The notes below the pieces were generated by a model, which saw nothing but the letters and a program-made list of their open reading frames with translations, had not been told where the DNA came from and ran no database searches. A stretch of 64,000 bases of DNA, from NCBI GenBank assembly GCA_037349315.1, contig JBAIAC010000054.1, forward strand, positions 124,001 through 188,000, written 5' to 3'. Source of the stretch: Chelydra serpentina (lineage: Eukaryota > Chordata > Testudines > Chelydridae). A program made the position numbers and the translations under genes. Shown in pieces: positions 21,301-30,800 of this stretch (position 1 is its first letter; each line of letters starts with the position of its first letter).

Positions 21301-21462
21301 TCCTGCTGTAGCCCCATTGGGGTCAGAAATCTGCTCCCTGGAATGGTCATCTTCCTCCAGCCGCGTGATTAACTGGGCTTTAGTGAGCTTTCCAATGGGT
21401 ATCCCTCTCCTTTTGCACAGGGTTACAATGCTCTTCTTAAGGAGAAGGCGATACGCCATCAC
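18337..21462 (-). CDS. 1041-codon Gag-Pol-like ORF, open but catalytically damaged
   Basis: The N-terminus is SAP-like (KRRGIPIGKLTKAQLITRLE, residues 18-37), then a charged low-complexity region and a short capsid-like remnant. A protease-like domain near 225-300 has D238-P-G in place of the retropepsin DTG/DSG. The integrase core at 550-690 reads VAMNGVGPL where copy 1 at 205-235 reads VAVDIVGPL, so the first Asp is N560; LTDQGSNF and LVERVQGT follow. The RT fingers and palm, including the YxDD region, are deleted near residue 773. RNase H has E867 for Asp (FTEASD) and H934 for Asp (VYIHHF against VYTDH). No stop interrupts 3.1 kb. The gene order is PR-INT-(RT)-RH. Confidence 0.9.
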   Translation of the reverse strand: MMAYRLLLKKSIVTLCKRRGIPIGKLTKAQLITRLEEDDHSREQISDPNGATAGSGSSWSDSLASPRVWSPTRRGSSRLGSPAGDRRRMGLELSPREQEDGERQQEPEKDLQKKQQRELAVVELRGMGDWPGVSGDRSRGASSAGNLDPKLLPLVKEGGDVEAHLTALEQAGDWNQGDPAEKPRDLTPVLGPKAINSTSQKGGMVDGFPLLALDSSPMDPQWKRKLMVNGETFGGWQDPGTERIVVRPRVVHPHQLLGGCVTWVRVPGTDPFALPMAQIPVQTQEGSGWLVVGGLQDISGEVLLGGDCVPLGQDPGPVTAEDLNLNSGNQLAKREMVSENANDLAGRGEELPGPGYLPACNQTSRAGWVREMLPTPLHTGEVAHAGSDAVTKAASSLPGPTGTARAALSPGGAETPAEWGNTQAGQDGCQPGLPGSEVLPGSDSTAGREPPGTGLSGAVTPGPASELQRDPALEKLRELAGHSAANPLGEDCRDRSLWEKGFLCREWASQGEVELRGIRRQPVGHPKYHHRLLYLVQGKGEDPWRSLPLREEPFQKVAMNGVGPLSRATQSGKKYIRVVVDFATRYPEAVPLSSIEADTVADALLTIFSRVGFPKEVLTDQGSNFMLALLRCLWEKCGVRHSWASAYHPQCNGLVERVQGTMRLMLKTCINQHPQDWDKYLPHRWHKEVPQESPGGFPFKLWYGRRVRGPLEPVRDNWEENGEDPLMDLSPEMGAHPSIRCPPFRVTGKRAQNLEREAKDRLALEVNQSFNSPGLAKAEAIRDWPVPQTKKQGQAFSGMAGSHQRFVLPFSSLAAPITELGKKRKPDEAVWTEQGQRALCALKEALIQGPIDRVNPDRAKPCTVFTEASDTGLGVVLMQAYAKRGRRPIGYLSKELLPWRQNGPAIERECLAMGQALKKQQPDLFGWRFTVYIHHFAPTWLHPGKGADAERLVTQTRGQRGDQIKREALNQESPNYSPPDWSAGKRPDLSLNPRGFGMGKGHGPHKPSHMRPAGAIQPTRPKGARRTVTAWCDRVRTSPGH

Positions 21463-21902
21463 TTCACTGCTCCCAAGTTTGCTGTGGACTCGCAGGCCTG
21501 TGTGCTCTTAGCTCCCCACGGTTTCCAGGAAGAACCCCAAGTGTGCCAGCCCTTCTCCAGGTCACCGCCTCTTTGCCAGGGTCGAGCTGCAGCTCCTGCG
21601 CCCCTGGGTCCACTCACGGCACCCCCAGGGGAACCCTGTCCCTGCAAAATTCCTTCTCTCTCCCAGGGCCAAGCCGCAGGCTCCTCCGCCCCTGGGACTG
21701 CTCACTGTAGCCCCCAGGGGGACCCCCTCATTGCACAGTCCTTCTCGCTGGACACACACTCCCAGGGGTTAAGCGTAGCTCCTCCGCTCCCCGAAACCGC
21801 TCCTCCGTGAGCCTTCAGCACGCCTGGTCCTCGTTAGCACCCCTTCGTTCTACTGCTCCCCAGTTACTTACTGCAGGAAGCGCCGTTCACGGGGTGCAGA
21901 AC
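21463..21902 (-). other. 5' leader of Gypsy element 2
   Basis: Sequence between the primer site and the ORF start. It contains two or three imperfect repeats of about 100 bp (CTCCTGCGCCCCTGGG / CTCCTCCGCCCCTGGG type). No separate gene seen. Confidence 0.6.
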
Positions 21903-21920
21903 ATCCCACCGCTGCCACCA
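21903..21920 (-). other. Primer-binding site, tRNA-Leu type
   Basis: On the minus strand, two bases after the 5' LTR, TGGTGGCAGCGGTGGGAT is complementary to the 3' end of vertebrate tRNA-Leu of the AAG/TAG group (…ATCCCACCGCTGCCA plus CCA). The 18-base match is perfect to that tRNA as I know it. Confidence 0.8.
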
Positions 21921-21922
21921 GT

Positions 21923-22329
21923 TGTCACGGAGTATAGGGGAGTCCGGCCCTGCACCCCTCTTCCCCGAATTCACTGGGAGTCTCAGCCAGCCAGTAGAAC
22001 AGAAGGTTTATTAGAGATGCCAGGAACACCGTCCAACCAGAGCTTGTCAGTACATCCAGGACCCCTCAGTCGGGTCCTTCCGGGGGGCAGGGAGCTTAGA
22101 CCCCAGCCTGGGGCTCCCTGCATTTTGCCCCGCAGCTCCACATGGGCCCGGGAGGCCAGACCCTGTCTGCCCCCCTCCCTTCCTCTCCCAAACCAGCACC
22201 AAACTCCCAGCCAAAGGTGTCACCTCCCAACCCCCGTCCTGGCTCATGTTACAGCCTCAGGTAAAGTCTCGCATTTCCAATGCAGCCTTTCCCTCAGGTC
22301 AGATCCATCTCGCTCTCTACTCCGTCACA
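21923..22329 (-). mobile_element. 5' LTR of Gypsy element 2
   Basis: 407 bp, read as identical to 17888-18294. Equal LTRs and the intact CCTTC duplication show a recent, unrearranged insertion. Confidence 0.95.
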
Positions 22330-22361
22330 CCTTCCAACCCTGATATTCTATGATTCTTATT
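22330..22361 (+). mobile_element. 3' tail of the split Cry SINE
   Basis: CCTTCCAACCCTGATATTCT continues the SINE interrupted at 17887. Confidence 0.85.
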
Positions 22362-22419
22362 CAAAAATGTTAAGTAACACTTAACTTTCAAACGCCTGAA
22401 CAGCAAATGTAACTTTTGT

Positions 22420-23777
22420 CAGTCTCACCTCAATCCCTGGAAAAATCATGGAACAGGTCCTCAAGGAATCAATTCTGAACCACTTAAAGGAGGGGAAAGT
22501 GATCAGGAACAGTCAGCATGGATTCACCAAGGGCAAGTCATGCCTGACTAACCTAATTGCCTTCTATGATGACATAACTGGCTCTGTGGATGAGGGGAAA
22601 GCAGTGGATGTGCTATTTCTTGACTTTAGCAAAGCTTTTGATACAGTCTCCCACAGTGTTCTTGCCAGCAAGTTAAAGAAGTATGGGCTGGATGAATGGA
22701 CGGTAAGGTGGATAGAAAACTGGCTGGATGGTCGTGCTCAACGGGTAGTGATCAATGGCTCCATGTCTAGTTGGCAGCCGGTATCAAGTGGAGTGCCCCA
22801 TGGGTCGGTGCTGGGGCCGGTTTTGTTCAATATCTTCATCAACGACCTGGAGGATGGTGTGGACTGCACCCTTAGCAAGTTTGCAGATGACACTAAACTG
22901 GGAGGAGTGGTTGATACGCTGGAGGGTAGGGATAGGATACAGAGGGACCTAGACAAATTAGAGGATTGGGCCAAAAGAAATCTGATAAGGTTCAACAAGG
23001 ACAAGTGCAGAGTCCTGCACTTAGGACGGAATAATCCCATGCACTGCTACAGACTAGGGACCGAATGGGTGGGCAGCAGTTCTGCAGAAAAGGACCTAGG
23101 CGTTACAGTGGACGAAAAGCTGAATATGAGTCAACAGTGTGCCCTTGTTGCCAAGAAGGCTAACGGCATTTTGGGCTGTATAAGTAGGGGCATTTCCAGC
23201 AGATCGAGGGACGTGATTATTCCCCTCTATTCGGCACTGGTGAGGCCTCATTTGGAGTACTGTGTCCAGTTTTGGGCCCCACACTACAAAAAGGATGTGG
23301 ATAAATTGGAAAGAGTCCAACGGAGGGCAACAAAAATGATTAGGGGGCTGGAGCACATGACTTATGAGGAGAGGCTGAGGGAACTGGGATTGTTTAGCCT
23401 GCAGAAGAGAAGAGTGAGGGGGGATTTGATAGCTGCTTTCAACTACCTAAAAGGGGGTTCCAAAGAGGATGGATCTAGACTGTTCTCAGTGGTAGAAGAT
23501 GACAGAACAAGGAGTAATGGTCTCAAATTGCAGAGGGGGAGGTTTAGGTTGGATATTAGGAAAAGCTTTTTCACTAGTAGGGTGGTGAAGCACTGGAATG
23601 GGTTACCTAGGGAGGTGGTGGAATCTCCTTCCTTAGAGGTTTTTAAGGTCAGGCTTGACAAAGCCCTGGCTGGGATGATCTAGTTGGGGTTGGTCCTGCT
23701 TTGAGCAGGGGGTTGGACTAGATGACCTCCTGAGGTCCCTTCCAACCCTGAGATTCTATGATTCTATGATTCTATGA
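22420..23777 (+). mobile_element. CR1 LINE, 5'-truncated, RT frame open
   Basis: An open frame of 411 codons (22448-23683) covers the 3' half of CR1 reverse transcriptase: [49 protein letters not shown], the catalytic FADDTKLGG, and the C-terminal [20 protein letters not shown] region. The 3' untranslated tail carries the sequence shared with the SINE and ends in three ATTCTATG repeats. The endonuclease half is missing, so it is a dead-on-arrival copy, but a young one. It is nearly identical to the copy at 55.7-57.0 kb. Confidence 0.93.
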
Positions 23778-24233
23778 AACAGGAATTCTTCTGGGGAAGT
23801 TCTAGGGTCTTTGTTATGCAGGAGGTCAGACTAGATTATCAGGCCTGGCCTTAGAGCCTTTGAAACTATTAATTTATGAACCTAAACTTGGCCTCAACTG
23901 CTAGTATGAAAGTTGCTGCTCCTGTTCAAGAGGAGATGCTTTGAGGTTTCCTTGGGGAGAAGCACCAGGACCCCTGTTCCCCCTTTGTTATAGCCTGGCT
24001 TTAGACGGAGCACATCACAGCTTCTCTCCTTTTGCTCTATAATAAACTTCCACGTACCAGATCTGTAATTCATCCCGTCCTAGCACAGTCACTGGCTACG
24101 TTTCCTAGCCTGACTCTCACCCCATGGATCTCACTCCTCCTCTGCTAATTGACAGACATGGGTACAACAAAGGTCAATTTCTATTTTCTTTGGTCATTGC
24201 CTGGGCCTAGTTGCAAAAATGCTTCACTCCTTT
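23778..24233. other. Unannotated intergenic DNA
   Basis: Nothing recognisable apart from an AATAAA at about 24041. Confidence 0.4.
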
Positions 24234-25316
24234 TGTAACGATACTGGTTCTGGCGGGACCCAACTGAGAGTGCCAGTTCAGGACAAATTGCTTCAAGCAG
24301 GGCAACTACAGCCCAAGGCTGGGGTTCTTCCACCTCTAAGGCACCAAACCAGCCAGACAGAGGAGACTTTGGTTTTACCCCACTGGCTAACCACAAGTCA
24401 TCCCAAGCAATCCCCTAAAATACTCCAGTTTCCCAGTCTCACCACCAGTGCCACTCGTTATGGGGCCAATTGGTCATGAAAACCAATGCCCCAGTAAAAG
24501 AAAACAGGTTCTCCCGATCCCAACGGACCGAACCTCAGAGCCAGGTCAATATATAAATCAGATCTTACCCACAAATCACGCTGTTGTCAATCCTTTAGCA
24601 TCTAAAATCTAAAGGTTTATTCATAAAAGGAAAAAGGTCTAGGTGAGAGCTAGAATTGGTTAAAAGGAATCAATTACACACAGTAATGGCAAAGTCCTTG
24701 GTTCAGGCTTGCAGAGATGGAATACTGCAGGTTCAAATCAAATCTCTGGATTACATCCCCAGCTGGGATGGGTCCTTCAGTCTTTTGTTCAAAGCTTCCA
24801 CGTGTAGCAAGGTTCCTCCAGAGGTAAGAAGCAGGAAATGAAGCCAAAATGGAGATGAGGCAGCTGCCTTTTATCGTTTCTCCCAGGTGTAAAGACACCT
24901 CTTTCCTTACTGTGGAAAATCACAGCAAAATGGAGTCTGGAGTCACATGGGCAAGTCTCTGCATACCTTCAGAATCATAAGGTGTGTCTGCCTCCTCTCA
25001 ATGGGCTAATTGTATAGTCGATGGTCCTTAATGGGCCATCAGCATGCCTGGCAGAGCTGATAGCTTGTCCTGGGTCCCAGAAGCCCAGCCCCAGTTTGAA
25101 ATACAGACATACAGTATAAAGCCATTGACCTACATACAGTATAAAGCCATTGACCTACAGACAGTATAAAGCCAACATTCATAACTTCAACTACAAAACT
25201 GATACATGCATATAAATGGCATAATCCTAACCAGCCAAGCATAACCTGGTCTTAGACACCTCATTTGACCCCCTTTATACAAGATTTGGTGCCACTACAG
25301 GACCTTGGTTGTAACA
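24234..25316. mobile_element. Probable solo LTR
   Basis: Starts TGTAACGATACTGGTTCTGG and ends CCTTGGTTGTAACA, so the ends are TG...CA with a short inverted TGT(T)AAC relation. AATATATAAATC near 24550 could be a TATA element. No flanking duplication could be confirmed and no internal region follows. Confidence 0.5.
25111..25173 (+). repeat. 25-bp tandem repeat, 2.5 copies
   Basis: ACAGTATAAAGCCATTGACC plus five bases is repeated at 25111, 25136 and 25161 (partial). Confidence 0.9.
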
Positions 25317-25575
25317 ATGATCTATATGGTCGCAGTTATTGTCAATAACGTCACACCTTTGTGCACAGAATGCTCGGACACTGGGAACAGATAAGGCCAA
25401 GGTGAAAACCAATAAGCCTCTGTTCCCAGAGAACCCAGTAAAAGGAACAAAAGATTGTGATCTAGAAGGTTTGAGGGGCGGGAAAGATGGATTAGCAGCT
25501 GCAAATATGTTGACTTATTCTCAACTATTTCAAAATCTGGAATGTATTAGCATGGGGAAAATAACCAGTAAACTT
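25317..25575. other. Unannotated DNA
   Basis: No feature recognised. Confidence 0.35.
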
Positions 25576-25860
25576 TAAATCAGGCCTGCACAATGTGGGG
25601 CCCGGGGGCTGCATGCGGCCCGCGTGGGCTCACTGTGACGCCCGCGGGGGGGGGGGGGGGAGTAGGCAGATGCGGGGTAGGGCAAGCCAATGGCCGGCTG
25701 GACGGCCGGCGGGTGGGCGGGCTGGTGAAGAGGCCAGTGCCAGGCTGGGGAGTGTGGGTGAATCAGCGGCAGGGGGCGGGGGCAGCGGCAGAAGGTAAGA
25801 GGCCAGCAGCGGGCAGGCAGGTGAGCTGGTGGCAAATCTCCCAAATTCAAAATCTGGGAC
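25576..25860. repeat. GC-rich segment, possible hAT-type MITE relic
   Basis: GGGGCCCGGGGGCTGCATGC resembles the internal terminal region of 'gone-missing' hAT MITEs, followed by a G13 run and GGCCGG palindromes. Ends are not defined. Confidence 0.3.
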
Positions 25861-27010
25861 TGTGTCCGTTGGTCCTTTTTTCTGCTTCTCTCTGGCCTGG
25901 GGGTTGTCCCAATGCTGCAAAGAGGGTTTTCCCAAAGGACGGTGCTTGCTTCTAACCCCCGAGGCCGTCAGTATGTCTGCTCTTCTCTAGTCAGCCAACT
26001 TGACAAGTCTGATTGTCCTTGGTCTGGTTCCCATCCCCTCTCCAAGGGTTGCAGCTGTCTGGAGGTGCTGCCTTCCACGCCTTCCTCATTCACACCTCCA
26101 GGTGGGGCGGAGCGGGGAGGGGGTGGGTCCTATTTACTGCTGTGATCTGGTCACCCTATGCGCACTGTTTCTTTCCCCCTCTACAGGCTTCCACACCGCA
26201 GCGCTGGGGAAGGAGGGGTTGTTTCCGCAGAGCGGGCGGTGCTGGGGGGGCGGTGTTTCTGCGGGGCCGGGGAGTTTCGGCCCTCAGCTGTTTTCTTTGG
26301 AGTAATATGGTCCTCGCCGCTTTACGAGTGCAGGCCTGCTTTAAATGAACAATTTTCCATACTATTTATAACGTCCAATCAGAAGTTAGGCCACCAAAAC
26401 AATAACAAAGAAATCACACCGAGACCCATGGGAAATCTGGTCTGCAGTTTATTTAAACTCCTTTCCTGGAAAGGAATTGCAGGGGGGAATTTACACATCT
26501 ATTTTATATAGCCCAATGGGGGTTTTGAAGTCTATCTCCATGAGATTATTTCTGAGAGAACTACCAAGATGACAGCTAGGGGATGGGAGTGGAGCTGTAG
26601 CACTTTCAATAGCTTCAGATTTAATTTTTCTGCATATTTGAGCTCATTTATGTGTGTTTCAATCATGTAAATTTGGAGATACACATATATGAGACAATCA
26701 TTACATGAGACAAAAGGTTTATATTCTCTGCTTGAAGGCCAGGAGTGCATTAGGAGTTCCCATTCTCCATGGGAAATACTATTTATGGGATATCAATCTA
26801 AATTCTACACCAGTTTTGTTATCTTCCCTTTAGGTTATATCCATGGAAATTCACCCAGACTAGTCTGCGGAAAGAGAAAATAATCTAAATCTGCCTCCAA
26901 CGCACTTGAAAGGCTGAAGCTGCAGGAGAACTGAAAGATGCCCACATTCAAATCAAAAGGGAACGCTGAGAACTGACTGTTGCAACACGAGCCCCCACCA
27001 GTCCCTACAA
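25861..27010. other. Unannotated intergenic DNA
   Basis: Overlapping short open frames occur at 25.9-26.5 kb but none has a recognisable domain. TCTGGTCACCCTA at about 26145 matches the right terminus of the MITE at 1080-1252, so an end fragment may be present. The rest is AT-rich. Confidence 0.35.
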
Positions 27011-27173
27011 CAGGGGTGGCCAACCTGAGCCTGAGAAGGAGCCAGAATTTACCAATGAACATTGCCAAAGCGCCACACTAGCTCCAGTCTCGGAGTCAGC
27101 GCCTATGCCAGGAGCCGCATATCGACCTCTGAAGAGCCGCGTGCGGCTCCGGAGCCACAGGCTGGCACCCCTG
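27011..27173. mobile_element. hAT-type MITE
   Basis: 163 bp with imperfect terminal inverted repeats CAGGGGTGGCCAACCTG and CAGGCTGGCACCCCTG. No clear target duplication remains. Confidence 0.65.
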
Positions 27174-27840
27174 TCCGAGGAGAAGGAGGCACCAACCTAG
27201 CACGTGCGATCTGATGAGCAGGAAAAGAATCTGGGAATTCCCTTCTGGCCAAACTCCTCTTTGTTCGCAAACCGGTGCAAATGGCTGGTTCAGAAGTTGT
27301 TGAGAGATGGATAGTCCGCGTCTATCAGCAGCTCCTCGCGTCACCAGCCGTTGTCAACCCAGCGAGTTGGCAGCCTGACGGGCGGGTAACAATGCTGAGG
27401 CAGAACGTTCTTTGCGGCTGGGATACGTGACATGACAATAAACTGAAACATCAACACTCATGGACACGCCCCCCAGAGAGACGCACACACAGAAACTAGG
27501 AACATTCACACCATTGAGAGATGCACCCAAAATCTCTAGGAAATTTGATTTGGGGGAGGGGATCAAGGGTGCTCACTGCATGGGTGCTCCGGGCCTGGAG
27601 CACCCATGGGGAAAACTGAGCGGGTGCTTAGCACCCACTGGCAGCCAAGCCCTGACCTCCCCCCAGAGCATCTCCCGCTGACCAACCCCTCCCTCTCCCT
27701 CCCACGGCCTTCTGCCCCCACAAAACAGCTCTTTGGCTGCAGTCAGGACACTCCCAGGGGGTGGGGGAGGAGCAAACCCATAATTCCCCGAGAGACGGGA
27801 TTGTATGAAATGGTTGAGAGGCCCTAAGGGCCCGTGTGAA
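27174..27840. other. Unannotated DNA outside the left arm
   Basis: Includes a small imperfect palindrome near 27575-27625 (GGGTGCTCCGGGCCTGGAGC). No gene is seen. Confidence 0.35.
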
Positions 27841-30800
27841 GAACCCTCCCAACCTGCCCTGCCTCTCTCCTCCCGCCGCGACCCTCTGACCCCTGCCCCT
27901 CCCCTTCCCTCTCCCAATACGTCCATCCACCCACCTGCCCCGCCTCTCTCCTCCCCCCGCGACCCTATGACCCCTGCCCCTCCCCTTCCCTCTCCAAATA
28001 CGTACATCTACCCACCTGCCCCGCCTCTCTCCTCCCCCCGACCCTCTGACCCCTGCCCCACACCCTCCCCTCTCCCAATACGTCCATCTACCCACCTGCC
28101 CCGCCTCTCTCCTCCCCCCCGACCCTCTGACCCCTGCCCCTCCCCTTCCCTCTCCCAATACGTCCATCTAACCACCTGCCCTGCCTCTCTCCTCCCCCCG
28201 ACCCTCTGACCCCTTCCTCGACCCCTTCCCTCTCCCAATACGTCCATCTACCGACCTACCCTGCCTCTCTCCTCCCCCCCGACACTCTGACCCCTGCCCC
28301 TCCCCCTTCCCTCTCCTAATACGTCCATCCACCCACCTGCACCGCCACTCTCCTCCCCCCCGACCCTCTGACCCCTGCCCCTCCCCATTCCCTCTCCCAA
28401 TACGTCCATTTACCCATCTCCCCTGCCTCTCTCCTCCCCCCCGAACCTCTGACCCCTGCCCCTCCCCATTCCCTCTCCCAATACGTCCATCCCCCGACAT
28501 ACCCTGCCTCTCTTCTCCCCACGACCTTCTGACCCCTGCCCCTCCCCCTTCCCCTCCCAATACGTCGATCTACCCACCTGCCCTGCCTCTCTCCCCCCCC
28601 GACCCGCTGACCCCTGCCCCTCCCCCTTCCCTCTCCCAATATGTCCATCTACCCACCTGCCCTGCCTCTCCTCCCCCGCAACCCTCTAACGCCTGCCCCT
28701 CACCCATCCCTCTCCCATTACATCCATCCCACCACCTGCCCTGCCTCTCTCCTCCCCCCCACCCTCTGACACCTGCCCCTCCCCGTTCCCTCTCCCAATA
28801 CATCCATCTACCCACCTACCCTGCCTCTCTCCTCCCACCCAACCCTCTAACGCCTGCCCCTCCCCTTCCCTCTCCCATTACATCCATCCCACCACCTGCC
28901 CTGCCTCTCTCCTCCCCCCCACGCTCTGACCCCTGCCCCTCCCCCTTCCCTCTCCCAGTACGTCCATCTACCCACATGCCCTGCCTCTCTCCTCCCCCCC
29001 CAGACACGCTGACACCTGCCCCTCACCCTTCCCTCTCCTAATACGTCCATCTACCCACCTGCCCTATCTCTCTCCTCCCCCCGACCCCTGCCACTCCCCC
29101 TTCCCTCTCTCAATATGTCCATCTACCCACCTGCCCTGCGTGCCCCTCCTCCCCCACAAACCTCTGACCCCTGTCCCTCCCAGTTCCCTCTCCCAATATG
29201 TCCATCTACCCACCTGCCCTGCCTCTCTCCTCCCCCGCAGACCCTCTGACACTTACCCCTCCCCCTTCCCTCTCCCAATACGTCCATCTACCCACCTGCC
29301 CCGTCTCTTTCCTCCCCCCGCGACTCTCTGACCCCTGACGCTCCCCCTTCCCTCTCCTAATACCTCCATATACCCACCTGCCCTGCCTCTCTCCTCCCCC
29401 CCGACCCTCTCACCTCTGCTCCTCCCCCTTCCCTCTCCCAATACGTCCATCTACCCACCTACCCTGCCTCTCTCATCCTCCGCCGACCCTCTCACCCCTG
29501 CCCCTCCCCCTTCCATCTCCTAATGCGTCCATCTACCCACCTGCCCTGCGTCTCTCCTCCCCCCTCAGATGCTCTGACACCTGCCCCTCCCCCTGCCTCT
29601 CCTAATGCGTCCATCTACCCACCTGCCCTGTCACTCTCCTCCCCCCCAACCCTCTGACTCCTGCCTCTCCCCCTTCCCTCCCTCAATACGTCCATCTAAC
29701 CACGTGCCCTGCATCCCTCCTCCCCCGCAAACATCTCACCCTTGCCCCTCCCCCTTCCCTCTCCTTATTTGTCCATCTACCCACCTGCGATGCCTCTCTC
29801 CCCATCCCCCGACTCTCTGACATCTGCCCCTCCTCCTTCCCTCTTCTTATTTGTCCATCTACCCACCTGCCCTGCCTCTCTCCTCCCCCCGCGACCCTCT
29901 GACCCCTGCCCCTCCCCTTTCCCTATCCCAATACGTCCATCTACCCACCTGCGCTGCCTCTCTCCTACCCCCCGACCCCCCGACCCCTACCCCTCCCCCT
30001 TCCCTCTCCCAATATGTCCGTCTACCCACATGCCCTGCCTCTCTCCTCCCCCCCGACGCTCTGACCCCTCCCCCTTCCCTCTCCCAATACCTCCATCTAC
30101 CCACCTGCCCTGCCTCTCTCCTCCCCCTCCCTGACCTTCTGACCCCTGCCCCTCCCCTTCCCTATCCCGATACCTCCATATACCCACCTGCCCTGCCTCT
30201 CTCCTCCCCCCCGACCCTCTCACCCCTGCTCCTCCCCCTTCCTTCTCCCAATACGTCCATCTACCCACCTACCCTGCCTCTCTCCTCCTCCGCCGACCCT
30301 CTGACCCCTGCCCCTCCCCCTTTCATCTCCTAATGCATCCATCTACCCACCTGCCCTGCGTCTCTCCTCCCCCCCCAGATGCTCTGACACCTGCCCCTCC
30401 CCCTGCCTATCCTAATGCGTCCATCTACCCACCTGCCCTGTCTCTCTCCTCCCACCCAACCCTCTGACTCCTGCCCCTCCCCCTTCCCTCCCCCAATACG
30501 TCCATCTAACCACGTACCCTGCATCTCTCCTCCCCCGCAAACATCTCACCCTTGCCCCTTCCCCTTCCCTCTCCTTATTTGTCCATCTACCCACCTGCGA
30601 TGCCTCTCTCCCCATCCCCCGACTCTCTGACACATGCCCCTCCACCTTCCCTCTCCTTATTTGTCCATCTACCCACCTGCCCTGCCTCTCTCTTCCCCCC
30701 GCGACCCTCTGACCCCTGCCCCTCCCCCTTCCCTATCCCAATACGTCCATCTACCCACGTGTCTGGCCTCTCTCCTCCCCCGCAGACCCTCTGATCCCTG

